64,000 nucleotides of DNA from Bacillus haynesii (GCF_001969855.1 NZ_MRBL01000016.1:341375-405374); one strand, 5' to 3'. Positions 1-9,731 are shown, counted from the stretch's first letter. Made by a program: numbers and translations. The notes: generated from the sequence alone by a model not told the origin.

Positions 1-80
1 TCTGCCAATGATAGAACATCGACACCGCCGATTTCGAGGTGTCCTCTTTCATTTTGTCTGCTAGTACCATGTAAATACAA
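1..80 (-). CDS. lysA: Diaminopimelate decarboxylase LysA, N-terminal fragment
   Basis: Only the first 26 codons are in the window; the gene runs off the left edge. Read on the minus strand from a TTG at 80 the translation is (M)YLHGTSRQNERGHLEIGG and onward, which is the characteristic start of Bacillus LysA. LysA is the PLP enzyme that decarboxylates meso-diaminopimelate to lysine, the last step of lysine synthesis. A TTG start is inferred because an AGAGGG ribosome binding site lies about 8 bases upstream and no in-frame ATG fits the conserved N terminus. Position next to spoVAF is the same as in B. subtilis. Confidence 0.85.
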   Translation of the reverse strand, partial: MYLHGTSRQNERGHLEIGGVDVLSLA

Positions 81-179
81 TTGTCATTCCCTCTTTCTCT
101 ATCTACAAAGGTGCAAGGGGCGGTCCGGTTGCTGCCCGATGCATCTTCCGGCTTCATGATAGTGCGATTCTTATGTTGT

Positions 180-207
180 ATTATAACATTTCATTTTAAA
201 AACTAAA
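180..207 (-). promoter_or_regulatory. Putative sigma-A promoter of lysA
   Basis: On the minus strand TTTAGT (202-207), a 16-base spacer and a perfect TATAAT (180-185) lie about 100 bases upstream of the lysA start. This is by inspection only; the -35 is weak. Confidence 0.45.
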
Positions 208-336
208 CCACCATTTGTCCAAATTTTCTTGATTTATAAAGGGAATAATCCCCTAAAAAACCAATCAATTCTATTGATTCTAGCATAACAGAAAACAGCA
301 CTTGATAGAAATAGGCATACACAACGTCCATTCAAT

Positions 337-366
337 TAAAAAAAGAGCCGAAAACCGAGATTTTCG
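337..366 (-). terminator. Hairpin with T-run, minus strand
   Basis: Inverted arms CGAAAA (349-354) and TTTTCG (361-366) are followed, reading the minus strand, by GCTC and a run of seven T. It looks like a backup terminator for transcripts coming from spoVA. The rest of 81-443 holds only the lysA leader and this hairpin. Confidence 0.5.
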
Positions 367-443
367 CCCATGCAAATAGGCATTTACCTGAATATAATCT
401 TAAAGATGAAACCCAAAAAACGAAGTGGGAAAGAGGTTATCAT

Positions 444-773
444 ATGTATCCAAACCGTTACCCCTACACCCCGGCTCCCGGCTATACACCTGAAGATATA
501 TACGGCCCTTATCAGCCGGCTGTGCATGATGAACAAAGAATTTATGAGCCTTATGAAGGGCAGATTATTACAGCTCCGGCGAATACGAGATTTTGGCGGA
601 GAGGAACTGAGGTTTTCCTTCATTCGTCAACGATCGACCCGTCCGGCCGCGAAATGCTGTATGTCGTCTATCCGATCAGAAGACAGAACAACATCTGCAG
701 CCTCCGGGCAGTCGCGATTTCTGCCAACGAATACAGAGGCATCGGGACTCGAAGACCGGAATTCGATTACTGA
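444..773 (+). CDS. Unknown Tyr/Pro-rich 109-aa protein
   Basis: Not recognised. The first 35 residues are rich in tyrosine and proline (MYPNRYPYTPAPGYTPEDIY), followed by a basic region and a C-terminal RRPEFDY; there is no signal peptide, membrane segment or cysteine cluster (one Cys). A ribosome binding site AAAGAGG lies 8 bases before the ATG. It is the only plus-strand gene in the first 15 kb and sits between lysA and spoVAF, where B. subtilis has no gene that I recall. The composition resembles small coat-associated proteins, but that is only an impression; the neighbouring spore genes do not prove a spore role. Confidence 0.65.
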   Translation: MYPNRYPYTPAPGYTPEDIYGPYQPAVHDEQRIYEPYEGQIITAPANTRFWRRGTEVFLHSSTIDPSGREMLYVVYPIRRQNNICSLRAVAISANEYRGIGTRRPEFDY

Positions 774-808
774 AAAAGAGGTTTTTCCTCGGGGAAAAAC
801 CTCTTGGA
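774..808 (-). terminator. Terminator of the spoVA operon (possibly bidirectional)
   Basis: A 13-bp perfect stem, AAGAGGTTTTTCC with its complement around a TCGG loop, follows both the unknown plus-strand gene and spoVAF. On the minus strand the stem ends in a run of five T, the better terminator orientation. Confidence 0.8.
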
Positions 809-817
809 ATGCCGGCT

Positions 818-2290
818 TCACGGCTGTCTGGAGCGGTTTCTCGGATGAACGATGCTCGGCCTGACTTTTCCCCCGGGAACAGAAGTTCGCACGAGAACAT
901 GCCAAAACGCTTTTCCATTGAACGGGAGGAGCGGCCATAAGTAAGGCGTCCGCAATGACCTGATCGAAGTCATCACTATAGTTAAGATCGTTAATCCGAT
1001 GACAAATCCCTCTACTTTAAAGAGCGCTACCAATATCAGCATAAACAGCTTCACCATTTTATTCGCCAGACTCAGCTCGTAGCTTGGTGTCGTGTAAGCT
1101 CCGATTGCCGAGAGGGAAACGTATAAAATAACTTCAGGAGAAAACAAGCCGACATTGATCGCAATATCGCCGATCAATACGGCAGCGATCAGGCCCATTG
1201 CAGTCGAAAGCGCCGTCGGCGTATGAATGGCGGCCATTCTTAAAAATTCAACGCCGAGATCCGCCAGGAAAATCTGCATGATAATCGGAATATGAGTGTC
1301 TTTGTTTAAACCGATAAACGATAAATTATCAGGCAAGAGCGACGGCTGAATGACAAACAGCAGCCAAAGCGGCAGCAAAAAGGTGGAGGCCAAAATACCG
1401 AAAAACCGCACCCACCTTAAAAACGTCCCAACAGCCGGCGTCTGTCTGTATTCCTCAGCATGCTGAACATGGTGAAACAAAGTGGTCGGCGTGATGATGA
1501 CGCTTGGCGACGTATCGACAATCACGATGACATGCCCCTCTAAAATATGGCTCGCGGCTACATCCGCCCTTTCCGTAAACCTGACGAGCGGAAACGGGTT
1601 GAAGCCTTGGCCGACAAGGAATTCCTCTACCGATTTATCCGACATCGGCAGCCCGTCGATCTTCACATTTTCAATCTCTTTTTTTAATACTTCAACAAGA
1701 TCGGGATCTGCGACATCTTCCAAATAGCAGAGACAGATGTCTGTTTTGGAGCGTTCACCGATATGAAGCATTTTATAGCGCAGGCGCTCATCTCTGATCC
1801 GGCGTCTGATCAGGGCTGTGTTGACGATGATGTTCTCGACGAATCCGTCCCTTGCACCGCGTACGACTTTTTCTGTATCAGGCTCTTCCGGCGTTCTGCC
1901 CGGATAGCTTCTGACATCGATGATAAAAGCAAAGCCCGCATCTTCGACGATGATGGCAACCAGTCCTGACAACACTTGGTCGACCGCTTCATCAAGCGTT
2001 TCTGTTTTTGAAACCTGCTGGTTCAAAAGCCTGTTTTCGACGATGTCTTCGACCTCGCCCGACTCTTTTTCTTTATCATTTAGATGCACCAGTTCCCTTA
2101 ACAGGTGAATGATGTATTGTGTGTCGCACAATCCGTTGACATAATAAAGCTGAACCTCATGTCCGAGAATAAAGACCTTGCGTACGCCAAGGTCAAAGCT
2201 TTCTCCCATGCCGACCCGCTTCTTGAAATACGCTTCATTCTTAGAAGGATCAAGGAATATGTTCGTCTTCTCTTGCTTTTGAGCACTCAT
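818..2290 (-). CDS. spoVAF: Stage V sporulation protein AF (GerA-family membrane protein)
   Basis: 490 residues, the normal length for SpoVAF, a paralogue of germinant receptor A subunits that sits in the spore inner membrane and supports germination. The soluble N-terminal half (to about residue 290) is followed by a hydrophobic half with several membrane segments, including [20 protein letters not shown]. It is the last gene of the spoVA operon and its start overlaps the end of spoVAEA by 41 bases, indicating translational coupling. It should be made in the forespore under SigG with the rest of the operon. Confidence 0.93.
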   Translation of the reverse strand: MSAQKQEKTNIFLDPSKNEAYFKKRVGMGESFDLGVRKVFILGHEVQLYYVNGLCDTQYIIHLLRELVHLNDKEKESGEVEDIVENRLLNQQVSKTETLDEAVDQVLSGLVAIIVEDAGFAFIIDVRSYPGRTPEEPDTEKVVRGARDGFVENIIVNTALIRRRIRDERLRYKMLHIGERSKTDICLCYLEDVADPDLVEVLKKEIENVKIDGLPMSDKSVEEFLVGQGFNPFPLVRFTERADVAASHILEGHVIVIVDTSPSVIITPTTLFHHVQHAEEYRQTPAVGTFLRWVRFFGILASTFLLPLWLLFVIQPSLLPDNLSFIGLNKDTHIPIIMQIFLADLGVEFLRMAAIHTPTALSTAMGLIAAVLIGDIAINVGLFSPEVILYVSLSAIGAYTTPSYELSLANKMVKLFMLILVALFKVEGFVIGLTILTIVMTSIRSLRTPYLWPLLPFNGKAFWHVLVRTSVPGGKVRPSIVHPRNRSRQP

Positions 2291-2852
2291 GATACCCGCT
2301 CCTTTCTAAAATGAGCTCGACCGCTTTCATTGTAATCGGCGAACCTTTTTCCACATCGTCTTTTCTGTTCATTTTACCGATATCACCGATTCCGACAATG
2401 ATCGGAACATCCAGCTGGTCAAGGCAATAGACCGTATCACCGTTCATTCGTTTGACATCGAGCTCTTTGACCCCGTGTTTATCGACGCCGTACTCTGTCA
2501 GTTCGCCTTCTGCATCGATTGATACATTGACCCTCGTCCACTCTGCATAATGAGTTTTTGAAGCGACGGCGATGACCCCGAGCACCTCGATATCGGGATG
2601 CACCGCTACATATTTCATAGCTGTCTCTCCCGGCCCTTCGCCTTGAAGTCCGGAATCATCAAACATGACGAACACAGGATCATGAGGGGTTTGCAGGATC
2701 ATGGATACAAGCTCCGGTCCTGTTTTAACGCTCGGATTCCCCGCCGATTGGGAAATGCAGCGGCCACCCGTTTTTCTTGCTGCATATTCGATTGCTTTTG
2801 CAGCGTAAATATCGCCGTCTGTGACCAAAATGACCTTGCGTTTTGCTGGCAT
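2250..2852 (-). CDS. spoVAEA: Stage V sporulation protein AEA
   Basis: 200 residues, soluble, with no membrane segments. It matches the SpoVAEa protein encoded between spoVAEb and spoVAF in Bacillus (start [20 protein letters not shown]). It is a spore protein of the SpoVA locus whose exact role in dipicolinic acid movement is not settled. Coupled to spoVAF by overlap and separated from spoVAEB by only 6 bases. Confidence 0.92.
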   Translation of the reverse strand: MPAKRKVILVTDGDIYAAKAIEYAARKTGGRCISQSAGNPSVKTGPELVSMILQTPHDPVFVMFDDSGLQGEGPGETAMKYVAVHPDIEVLGVIAVASKTHYAEWTRVNVSIDAEGELTEYGVDKHGVKELDVKRMNGDTVYCLDQLDVPIIVGIGDIGKMNRKDDVEKGSPITMKAVELILERSGYHECSKAREDEHIP

Positions 2853-2858
2853 TATCTT

Positions 2859-3209
2859 TTATCCTTTCGGTTTAAAAATCACGGCAACAAGAAAAGCAAA
2901 CAAAATAGCGGAGGATATACCGGCAGACGTCAGTTCGAATATCCCCATGGCAATCCCGATAAAGCCGTGTTCCTCGGCTTGGTGCATCGCACCGTGCAAA
3001 AGGGAGTGGCCGAAACTGACAATCGGAACCGTAGCCCCGGCACCGGCAAATTCGATAAAACGGTCGTAAATGCCGAATCCGTCAAGGATGGCTCCTGATA
3101 CGACAAAAGATGTCATGACATGGGCCGGCGTCATTTTAAAGACATCAAGCAGCAGCTGGCCGATTACGCAAATCAGCCCGCCTGCAATAAAAGCAATGAC
3201 ATACTCCAT
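2859..3209 (-). CDS. spoVAEB: Stage V sporulation protein AEB
   Basis: 116 residues from the ATG at 3209, which has an AAAGGGGG site upstream and gives the family length; a longer in-frame ORF has no support. Mostly hydrophobic, with about three to four membrane segments ([20 protein letters not shown]). It is homologous to SpoVAC, and the two membrane proteins together with SpoVAD are needed for dipicolinic acid uptake into the forespore. Confidence 0.92.
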   Translation of the reverse strand: MEYVIAFIAGGLICVIGQLLLDVFKMTPAHVMTSFVVSGAILDGFGIYDRFIEFAGAGATVPIVSFGHSLLHGAMHQAEEHGFIGIAMGIFELTSAGISSAILFAFLVAVIFKPKG

Positions 3210-3210
3210 C

Positions 3211-4230
3211 TTAGGCGTTCCCCCTTTCGGCCCGTTCAAATACGACGCCATGGGCAATACAAGGAATCGATTCTTTTTGCTGAATGATCGTCGGGCTCAA
3301 AAGGGCGCCCGTCGCTACGACAAACACTCTGCCGAGCCTTCCTGCTTCAATTTCTTTAAAGATGTGGGCAAAAGTGACGACCGCCGAACAAGCACATCCG
3401 CTTCCGCCTGCAAAAACCTGCTGGTCAGGCGTATAGATCATCAACCCGCAGTCATTGTGTTTGGTCCCGACATTGATCCCTTCCTCTTTTAACAAATCCT
3501 TCAAAATCGGACTGCCGACACCTGAAAGGTCGCCGGTTAAAATCAGATCGTAATCATCAGGAGTGCGTCCCAGATCCTCCAAATGCTGCTTGATCGTATC
3601 CGCCGCAGCGGGCGCCATCGCTGAGCCCATGTCTTGGGAATCGGTAATCCCCAAGTCGATGACCTTTCCGACGGTTGCACTGGTAATTTTAATTGTGCCG
3701 GGCTGCTGGCTGAGGACGACTGCTCCGCTTCCAGTCACTGTGGATGTCGCGGTTCCCGGCTTTTGGCCCCCGTATTCCGTCGGATAGCGAAACTGCCTTT
3801 CAGCCGTCGCATTATGGCTGCTGGTTGCCGCTAAGGCACGCTTGGCGAAACCTCCGTCAATCAATGCCGAACTGATCGCAATCGATTCCATTGATGTCGA
3901 GCAAGCTCCAAACAAGCAAAGAAAAGGTATTTTCAAATGCCTCGCCACATAGTTGGCTGTCACGTTTTGGTTGAGCAGGTCACCCGCCAAAAAGATATCG
4001 ATGTCTTCCTTTTTAAGATTTTGTTTTGATAGCGCGGACTGAACCGCATCCTCCATCAGCTTGCGCTCTGCCATCTCCCAGTTTTTCTGGTTGCAGTGCA
4101 TTTCATCATAAGTTTTGTCAAATAAGTGTCCTAGAGGCCCTTCTTTTTCCTTGGGACCGACCGCTGTTCCGCTCGAGTTAACAAACAGCGGGTTCTCGAA
4201 CTCCCATGTTTGTTTTCCTGTTAATTTCAT
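3211..4230 (-). CDS. spoVAD: Stage V sporulation protein AD (DPA-binding, thiolase fold)
   Basis: 339 residues, family length. SpoVAD has a ketosynthase/thiolase-like fold and binds dipicolinic acid directly on the spore inner membrane. The conserved stretches [17 protein letters not shown] and [20 protein letters not shown] are present. It lies between the two membrane partners SpoVAC and SpoVAEb, with 1 and 12 base gaps, as in B. subtilis. Confidence 0.95.
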   Translation of the reverse strand: MKLTGKQTWEFENPLFVNSSGTAVGPKEKEGPLGHLFDKTYDEMHCNQKNWEMAERKLMEDAVQSALSKQNLKKEDIDIFLAGDLLNQNVTANYVARHLKIPFLCLFGACSTSMESIAISSALIDGGFAKRALAATSSHNATAERQFRYPTEYGGQKPGTATSTVTGSGAVVLSQQPGTIKITSATVGKVIDLGITDSQDMGSAMAPAAADTIKQHLEDLGRTPDDYDLILTGDLSGVGSPILKDLLKEEGINVGTKHNDCGLMIYTPDQQVFAGGSGCACSAVVTFAHIFKEIEAGRLGRVFVVATGALLSPTIIQQKESIPCIAHGVVFERAERGNA

Positions 4231-4242
4231 GTTGTTTTCCTC

Positions 4243-4692
4243 CTAAAACAGCTTATCAAAAGCAAAGCGAATCATTCCCACAATATAAGCGGCCGCAACG
4301 CCGAAGACGATGACATTTCCCGCCAGCTTAAACATATTGGTTCCCACGCCGAGGACGTATCCTTCGCTTTTGTGCTCAAGCGCGGCGCTCGTCATACTGT
4401 TGGCAAACCCTGTAATCGGAACAGCAGAACCCGCACCGGCAAACTGGCCGATTCTGTCGTAGACGCCAAGACCCGTTAACAGAGCAGAGATTAAGATTAG
4501 CGTGGCAACCGTCGGATTCCCCGCCGTTTTTTCATCAAAATTGAACACGGCCATATAAAAATTCTGGAACGCTTGGCCGATCGCACAGATCAGACCACCG
4601 ACGAGAAAAGCCTTAATACAGTTTAGGACATAAGGCGGCGAAGGCTGATACGCTTTGACTTTCGATTGATAATTATCTTTCAAACTTGACAT
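4243..4692 (-). CDS. spoVAC: Stage V sporulation protein AC (DPA channel subunit)
   Basis: 149 residues from the second of two adjacent ATGs at 4692; an AAAGGAGG site lies 6 bases upstream. The family start MSSLKDNYQSKVKAYQP is clear. Several membrane segments follow (AFLVGGLICAIGQAFQNFYM, NVIVFGVAAAYIVGMI). SpoVAC behaves as a mechanosensitive channel in the spore inner membrane that releases dipicolinic acid on germination. Confidence 0.94.
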   Translation of the reverse strand: MSSLKDNYQSKVKAYQPSPPYVLNCIKAFLVGGLICAIGQAFQNFYMAVFNFDEKTAGNPTVATLILISALLTGLGVYDRIGQFAGAGSAVPITGFANSMTSAALEHKSEGYVLGVGTNMFKLAGNVIVFGVAAAYIVGMIRFAFDKLF

Positions 4693-4705
4693 CATAATCC
4701 TCCTT

Positions 4706-5131
4706 TTATGACAAATGTACAAAAATGAGCCATTGGAACATCGATCCGAGAATCTTCCCGAAAACAATGGCCATTAAAAGAATCAAAATCCTGTTCCCCA
4801 TGCCGATACGTTTCGCCAGTATCGGCAGCACGTTCAACACTTCTGTAAGCGCCGCTGCAAGCATTCCGATGAAAACACCCGCAAAAAGGCCGATCGGAAC
4901 AAGCAGCCATTTGGATAAAAAAAAGCGGGACATGTTCAGCGATTCCCATCCTCCGAAAACCGCGCCCAGAATGACAGCCCATTCATACGCCTGGATAAAC
5001 CGTTTCGTCTTCGTCAGCTGAGTCAGCCTCGGGATAATGCCAAGCACGGTGAGAAAAGCGACAAAGCCGGACCCAACCGCGACCCCTCCTGCAAGTCCGA
5101 GAAAGATGATCAATATCACGCTAATGATCAT
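4706..5131 (-). CDS. spoVAB: Stage V sporulation protein AB
   Basis: 141 residues from ATG 5131, chosen because it gives the family length and starts with the first membrane segment ([16 protein letters not shown]). Four to five membrane segments. Overlaps the end of spoVAA by 11 bases. A SpoVA inner-membrane component without a separately known activity. Confidence 0.9.
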   Translation of the reverse strand: MIISVILIIFLGLAGGVAVGSGFVAFLTVLGIIPRLTQLTKTKRFIQAYEWAVILGAVFGGWESLNMSRFFLSKWLLVPIGLFAGVFIGMLAAALTEVLNVLPILAKRIGMGNRILILLMAIVFGKILGSMFQWLIFVHLS

Positions 5132-5741
5132 GAATATCCTTTGTCGTTTCTTTGTTTTCGTGCAAGGCCACATAATGGTCCAAATCAAGCTGATATTTAA
5201 ACATCTCGACCTCCAGAGGGCTGGGCTCCTCGTTAAACCGTTTTTTAAATAAATGATTAAAAAACAAGATCATGCCGAGCCCGAGACCGATGCTGTACGG
5301 AACCTGCAAAAGGTATGGATAGCGGTTCACCTTGCCCGTCACCATTTCGTAAAGCAGGATGTGCACTTCCCTCATACTGACATCTTCATGAAAGTTCATT
5401 ACGGTAAGGCCGGCACCGACGAACAGGAGCAGCCAGACGGCGATGAACAACACGGGCGACAGACCCCTTTTCGGATATTGGATCTCCACGATGGTTTCAG
5501 AACCGCCGACGGTTTGGACATCAAGGTCAGGAAACGATTTATGTACAGCTTCAATCACCTTCATCACGTCCAACACCACCATGCTTTGATCCGCTTTGCT
5601 GACCTGATAAATAGGCAGCCGTTCAAGCTTTTCTTTGTATCGGCGGTCACCCGCTACCTGTGCGATATGGCGGAGCAGAATCAATTCATCGGGATCTGCC
5701 TCAAGCCGGTGGCGGAGTCTGATAAAAACTTGACGTTCCAT
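5121..5741 (-). CDS. spoVAA: Stage V sporulation protein AA
   Basis: 206 residues from ATG 5741 ([13 protein letters not shown]), the same length as in B. subtilis; an ATG nine bases upstream is less likely. A soluble N-terminal domain (about 1-105) is followed by two membrane segments ([16 protein letters not shown] and a second near residue 155). First gene of the operon, preceded by a SigG-type promoter and separated from sigF by a terminator. Confidence 0.93.
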   Translation of the reverse strand: MERQVFIRLRHRLEADPDELILLRHIAQVAGDRRYKEKLERLPIYQVSKADQSMVVLDVMKVIEAVHKSFPDLDVQTVGGSETIVEIQYPKRGLSPVLFIAVWLLLFVGAGLTVMNFHEDVSMREVHILLYEMVTGKVNRYPYLLQVPYSIGLGLGMILFFNHLFKKRFNEEPSPLEVEMFKYQLDLDHYVALHENKETTKDIHDH

Positions 5742-5773
5742 CTGGGTCACTTCCTATATGATGGTTATAGTTG

Positions 5774-5803
5774 TAGTATGAAGTACATCCCATTTATCAT
5801 TCA
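5774..5803 (-). promoter_or_regulatory. SigG promoter of the spoVA operon
   Basis: On the minus strand TGAATG (5798-5803), a 17-base spacer and CATACTA (5774-5780). This matches the SigG consensus TGAATA/CATACTA except at one position, and the B. subtilis spoVA operon is known to be SigG-dependent. Confidence 0.8.
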
Positions 5804-5830
5804 GCAAGCCGCAAAAGACCATAAATTACC

Positions 5831-5872
5831 ATAAAAAAACCGGAACGCTCTTTTTTGGAGCGTTCCGGTTTT
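5831..5872 (-). terminator. Terminator of the spoIIA operon
   Basis: Long GC-rich stem, ACCGGAACGCTC with its complement around a short T-rich loop, flanked by A-run and T-run on both sides, so active in either direction. It separates sigF from spoVAA. Confidence 0.9.
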
Positions 5873-5910
5873 TCATCAGACATCCGAGGTTGCCTGTAAT
5901 GCGAGCAGCC

Positions 5911-6678
5911 TCAGCTTTCAAATTGATCCATCTGGTTTTTGATTTGCTTTAAAATCTTTTTTTCAAGCCTCGACACTTGCACCTGGGATATGCCGAGGCG
6001 GTCGGCAACTTCAGATTGCGTCTTGTCTTTGTAATACCTTAAATAAACAATCAGCTTTTCCCGTTCATCCAAATCCTTGATAGCTTCCTTTAAAGCGATT
6101 TTATCGAACCACTTCTCTTCCGACTGATCGGCGATTTGATCCAGAAGTGTAATCGGGTCTCCGTCGTTTTCGTAAACCGTTTCATGAATGGACGAGGGAG
6201 AGCGGACCGCTTCCTGGGCCATCACGACCTCTTCTGAACTGATTTCGAGATAATCGGCGATTTCCTGAACGGTCGGAATCCGGCCGTTTGACTTGGAAAG
6301 CTCGTCTTTCGCCCGCCGGATTTTGTTGCCGAGTTCTTTCAGCGAGCGGCTCACTTTGACGGTTCCGTCATCTCTGATAAACCGCTGAATCTCGCCGATA
6401 ATCATCGGGACGGCGTAGGTGGAAAACCGAACGTCATAGGAAAGATCGAATTTGTCCACCGACTTCAAGAGGCCGATGCAGCCGATTTGAAAGAGGTCGT
6501 CAGGCTCATAGCCTCTGTTCAAAAAACGCTGAACGACAGACCAAACAAGACGCATGTTTTTTTCTATGAGGAGGTCCCTTGCTTTTTGATCGCCGTTCTG
6601 GCTGTTTTTAATCAGTTCTTTCACTTCATGGTCTTTAAGCTGAGTGTTCTGGTTTTCTTTTTTAACCTCCACATCCAT
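5911..6678 (-). CDS. sigF: RNA polymerase sigma-F factor
   Basis: 255 residues, family length. Forespore-specific early sporulation sigma factor. Region 2 (LRWSVVQRFLNRGYEPDDLFQIG type, seen here as MRLVWSVVQRFLNRGYEPDD) lies near residues 45-65, and the region 4 helix-turn-helix (SEVADRLGISQVQVSRLEKK) near 225-245. Third gene of spoIIA. Held inactive by SpoIIAB, whose gene ends 12 bases before the sigF start. Confidence 0.97.
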   Translation of the reverse strand: MDVEVKKENQNTQLKDHEVKELIKNSQNGDQKARDLLIEKNMRLVWSVVQRFLNRGYEPDDLFQIGCIGLLKSVDKFDLSYDVRFSTYAVPMIIGEIQRFIRDDGTVKVSRSLKELGNKIRRAKDELSKSNGRIPTVQEIADYLEISSEEVVMAQEAVRSPSSIHETVYENDGDPITLLDQIADQSEEKWFDKIALKEAIKDLDEREKLIVYLRYYKDKTQSEVADRLGISQVQVSRLEKKILKQIKNQMDQFES

Positions 6679-6690
6679 AACAAATCTCCC

Positions 6691-7131
6691 TTAATTGCAA
6701 AGCGCTTTGCTTTTTGATAAGTGCTTTGTTAAGTGTATTGTGGTTCCCATCTCAGGTGAGGAGTCGATCGAAATATCATCCATGAAATTTTCCATGATCG
6801 TAAAGCCCATTCCCGACCGTTCGAGTTCGGGCTTTGTCGTGAACAGGGGCTGGCGCGCTTCTTCAAGATCAGGGATGCCGACTCCTTCGTCACGGATCGT
6901 TAAATAGACGATATGGTCATGCAGGGTGACGGAAATGTATACGTTTCCCTGCCCTGAGTTTTCATAACCGTGTATGATCGCGTTTGTGACCGCTTCAGAT
7001 ACGACCGTTTTAATTTCGGTCAGTTCATCCATCGTCGGGTCAAGCTGAGCGATAAAAGCAGCGACTGTCACCCGTGCAAACGATTCGTTTTGGCTGAGTG
7101 CCGTAAACTGGATATTCATTTCATTTTTCAT
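6691..7131 (-). CDS. spoIIAB: Anti-sigma-F factor / serine kinase SpoIIAB
   Basis: 146 residues. GHKL-type ATPase/kinase that binds SigF and phosphorylates SpoIIAA. The Bergerat-fold boxes are visible: [11 protein letters not shown] (N box), [10 protein letters not shown] (G1) and [12 protein letters not shown] (G2). Start overlaps the stop of spoIIAA by 4 bases. Confidence 0.97.
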   Translation of the reverse strand: MKNEMNIQFTALSQNESFARVTVAAFIAQLDPTMDELTEIKTVVSEAVTNAIIHGYENSGQGNVYISVTLHDHIVYLTIRDEGVGIPDLEEARQPLFTTKPELERSGMGFTIMENFMDDISIDSSPEMGTTIHLTKHLSKSKALCN

Positions 7132-7481
7132 GACGCCACCCCCAACGTTTCAAGTGCACGCTGCTCTGATTGCTCAAGGCGAATGATTTTAAACAGCCCG
7201 GACATATCAAATAAACGTTTGACAGCAGGGGAAATGGCGCAGACGATCATTTCTCCGCCGAGCTGCTTAATCTCCTTATATCTGCCGAGCACGACGCCAA
7301 GCCCTGAACTGTCCATAAACGAAAGGTCTGCAAGATTCATGACAATATGGCGAATGTCGGATTGTTCCAGCTGGTCACTGACTTGTTTTCTCAAGGTTTC
7401 TGCTGTATGGTGATCGAGTTCACCTGTCAACCGAATGCATAGTACGGATTCTTTGACGTAAATATCGATTCCGAGGCTCAT
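7128..7481 (-). CDS. spoIIAA: Anti-anti-sigma-F factor SpoIIAA
   Basis: 117 residues from ATG 7481, which has an AAGGAGG site and the family start [19 protein letters not shown]-domain protein; the regulatory serine phosphorylated by SpoIIAB lies in [16 protein letters not shown]. Unphosphorylated SpoIIAA frees SigF in the forespore. First gene of the spoIIA core. Confidence 0.97.
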   Translation of the reverse strand: MSLGIDIYVKESVLCIRLTGELDHHTAETLRKQVSDQLEQSDIRHIVMNLADLSFMDSSGLGVVLGRYKEIKQLGGEMIVCAISPAVKRLFDMSGLFKIIRLEQSEQRALETLGVAS

Positions 7482-7516
7482 CCTCATTCCTCCTTGGTTT
7501 AAATCGGATAATGAGT

Positions 7517-7544
7517 GTTTCGCTTCAGACTTTATAAATTCCTT
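7517..7544 (-). promoter_or_regulatory. Putative SigH promoter of spoIIA
   Basis: On the minus strand AAGGAATTT (7536-7544), 14 bases, then GAAAC (7517-7521), about 35 bases before the spoIIAA ribosome binding site. It resembles the SigH consensus (AGGAWWT and GAAT), and spoIIA is known to be transcribed by SigH with Spo0A in B. subtilis. The -10 deviates at one or two positions. Confidence 0.55.
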
Positions 7545-7574
7545 CACCGTGACAAAACTAGTGACCGTTCGGCA

Positions 7575-8747
7575 TTATTCACTCCACTTCGTCCAGTGGG
7601 TCATCGTCCGCTTGAACATCGTCCACATCCCCGCTTTATCCATGTCTTTTTCTGCCACAAGAGGGCTTTCAGCGAGAACCTTTCCGTCCTTTTTCAAAAC
7701 GAGCGTCCCGAGCTCTGTGCCTTTTTTGACAGGAGCCTGGATATCTTTCTTCTGTTTGATTTCTTTTTTAACAGATTCGATATTTTCGCCTTTTTTCGTC
7801 AAAAGGGAAATCGGTTCTGAAGTGACAAGGTTTATTTTTTGCTCACGGCCTTTATTGACCTTCAAATCGGAAATGATTTCATTGCGTTTATACATCGGAT
7901 GCGTTTCATATTGGCTGAACGCGAAGTCAAGCATTTTTGTAATTTGGGCATTTCGTTCTTTCGGCGTGCTGGCTCCAAAAACGACAGCGATGACGCGCAT
8001 GTTTCCTTTTTTCGCTGAAGCTGTCAGGCAGTACTTTGCTTCATTTGTAAAGCCGGTCTTAACTCCGTCAACGCCGGGATAAAATTTGATGAGGCGGTTT
8101 GTGTTGACGAGCCAGAATTTTTTATCAGTGTTTTCTCTCAGATAGTCTTCATACGTTCCCGTAAATTTCGTGATGTTTTCATATTTTAAAAGCTCTTTCG
8201 CCATGAGCGCCATGTCGTAGGCTGTACTGTAATGGCCTTCTTCAGGCAGACCTGTCGTATTTTGAAAAGACGTATCCTTGAGGCCGAGCTCAGCAGCTTT
8301 TTCATTCATTCTTTTGACAAATTCCTCTTCAGACCCGGCAATATGCTCTGCCATTGCAACAGAGGCATCATTACCCGATCCGATGGCGATCCCTTTCAGC
8401 ATATCTTCAACCGTCATTTCTTCACCGGGCTCAAGAAAAATTTGCGAACCCCCCATTGAAGCGGCATACTCGCTTGTTCTGACTTTGTCTTTCATTTTGA
8501 TCTTGCCTTCATCAAGAGCTTCCATGATCAGCAGCATGGTCATCACTTTTGTCATGCTGGCCGGGGGAAGCTTTTCACGGCTGTTCTTGTCATACATCAC
8601 CTTACCGGTATCCCGCTCGATTAAAACGGCAGATTTTGCGTCATCAGCAAGCTCCGACGGTTTCTTTGCGCTCTCTTTTGCAAACGCCGACGGCGCAGTC
8701 ATCAGGATTATCGTAAAAATCAGCAATTTGGATAAATGACGTTTCAT
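7575..8747 (-). CDS. dacF: D-alanyl-D-alanine carboxypeptidase DacF (penicillin-binding protein)
   Basis: 390 residues from ATG 8747, the start of a clear signal peptide (KRHLSKLLIFTIILMTAPSAFA); the reading frame is open further upstream but without signal-peptide character. Catalytic motifs of low-molecular-weight PBPs are all present: SMTK (Ser about 64, Lys 67), SGN and KTG. DacF trims peptide side chains of spore cortex peptidoglycan. It lies directly upstream of spoIIA in the same orientation, as in B. subtilis, where read-through from dacF adds a late forespore transcript. Confidence 0.93.
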   Translation of the reverse strand: MKRHLSKLLIFTIILMTAPSAFAKESAKKPSELADDAKSAVLIERDTGKVMYDKNSREKLPPASMTKVMTMLLIMEALDEGKIKMKDKVRTSEYAASMGGSQIFLEPGEEMTVEDMLKGIAIGSGNDASVAMAEHIAGSEEEFVKRMNEKAAELGLKDTSFQNTTGLPEEGHYSTAYDMALMAKELLKYENITKFTGTYEDYLRENTDKKFWLVNTNRLIKFYPGVDGVKTGFTNEAKYCLTASAKKGNMRVIAVVFGASTPKERNAQITKMLDFAFSQYETHPMYKRNEIISDLKVNKGREQKINLVTSEPISLLTKKGENIESVKKEIKQKKDIQAPVKKGTELGTLVLKKDGKVLAESPLVAEKDMDKAGMWTMFKRTMTHWTKWSE

Positions 8748-8776
8748 CACCCAGACCTCCATTTCGTAATCCTCTC

Positions 8777-8805
8777 TATTTTTTCCAATCCGGTTGGATT
8801 TATAC
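8777..8805 (-). promoter_or_regulatory. Possible SigF/SigG promoter of dacF
   Basis: On the minus strand GTATA (8801-8805) and GGAAAAAATA (8777-8786) with 14 bases between, resembling the SigF elements GYATA and GGNRANANTR. dacF is a known SigF-type gene. Spacing is slightly short, so confidence is moderate. Confidence 0.45.
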
Positions 8806-8835
8806 GGATCGGTTGGAAAAAATTTCTCGGCGCTC

Positions 8836-8882
8836 AAAAAGAAAGAGCCAATGCAGGTTCTCATTTGAACTTGCATTGGCTC
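8836..8882 (-). terminator. Terminator after pupG
   Basis: Stem GAGCCAATGCA (8845-8855) with its complement TGCATTGGCTC (8872-8882), extended inside by GTTC/GAAC, followed on the minus strand by TTTCTTTTT. Confidence 0.88.
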
Positions 8883-8904
8883 ACATTTCAACTTCGCTGT
8901 AGTT

Positions 8905-9720
8905 TTAGCCGATTTTGGCGACGGCCGCTTTAACAAACCGCAAAAAGTCGGCTTTTACTTTTTCGGTGACTTCGATCACTTCATCATGGGAGAGCGGCTG
9001 ATCGAGGATTCCGGCTGCCGCGTTTGATATACACGAAATGCCGAGCACGCGAAGGCCCGCATGTTTTGCCACGATGACCTCCGGAACCGTCGACATGCCG
9101 ACGGCATCCGATCCGATCGTTCTGAGGAAGCGCACTTCGGCAGGCGTTTCGTATGTAGGCCCTGTAACGGCTGTATAAACCCCTTCTTGTACACTGATGT
9201 TCAATTCTTCGGCTGTTTTTTTCGCTAAGAGGCGCAGTTCCTTATCATATGCGGACGACATATCAGGGAATCTGACGCCCAGCGAGGAATCGTTTGGACC
9301 GATCAGCGGGTTCGTTCCCATATAATTGATATGATCGGATATGATCATCAAATCACCGGGACGGAACGATTCATTGACGCCACCTGCGGCATTGGTCACA
9401 ATTAAAGTCTCGATCCCGAGCTCTTTCATGACCCTTACCGGGAAGGTTACCTTGTCCATTGAATACCCTTCGTAAAAATGAAAACGCCCTTGCATCGCGA
9501 CGACTTGCACATTTTCAAGTCTGCCGATGACAAGCTGTCCGGCATGCCCTTCAACAGTGGAAACAGGAAAGTCCGGGATGTCTTCATATTTGATGCGGAC
9601 GGCGTCTTCTATCTCATCAGCAAGCACGCCAAGGCCGGATCCCAAAATCAGGCCGACCGCCGGTTTGATTTCCGTTTTGCTTTTAATATAGTCTGCGGCA
9701 TTTGCAATCATCTGTTTCAC
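8905..9720 (-). CDS. pupG: Purine nucleoside phosphorylase
   Basis: 271 residues, trimeric PNP family. Splits guanosine, inosine and their deoxy forms with phosphate into base and (deoxy)ribose 1-phosphate. Phosphate and nucleoside site motifs GLILGSGLG, the GHAG stretch (VEGHAGQLVIGRL) and TNAAGGVNESF are visible. Second gene of the drm-pupG operon; the product pentose 1-phosphate is the substrate of the neighbouring phosphopentomutase. Confidence 0.95.
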   Translation of the reverse strand: MKQMIANAADYIKSKTEIKPAVGLILGSGLGVLADEIEDAVRIKYEDIPDFPVSTVEGHAGQLVIGRLENVQVVAMQGRFHFYEGYSMDKVTFPVRVMKELGIETLIVTNAAGGVNESFRPGDLMIISDHINYMGTNPLIGPNDSSLGVRFPDMSSAYDKELRLLAKKTAEELNISVQEGVYTAVTGPTYETPAEVRFLRTIGSDAVGMSTVPEVIVAKHAGLRVLGISCISNAAAGILDQPLSHDEVIEVTEKVKADFLRFVKAAVAKIG

Positions 9721-9731
9721 GTCGTTTCCTC

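Noticed and set aside
100..330. Lysine riboswitch in the lysA leader
   Set aside because: The leader between the promoter at about 180 and the start at 80 is about 95 bases, too short for an L-box aptamer plus expression platform.
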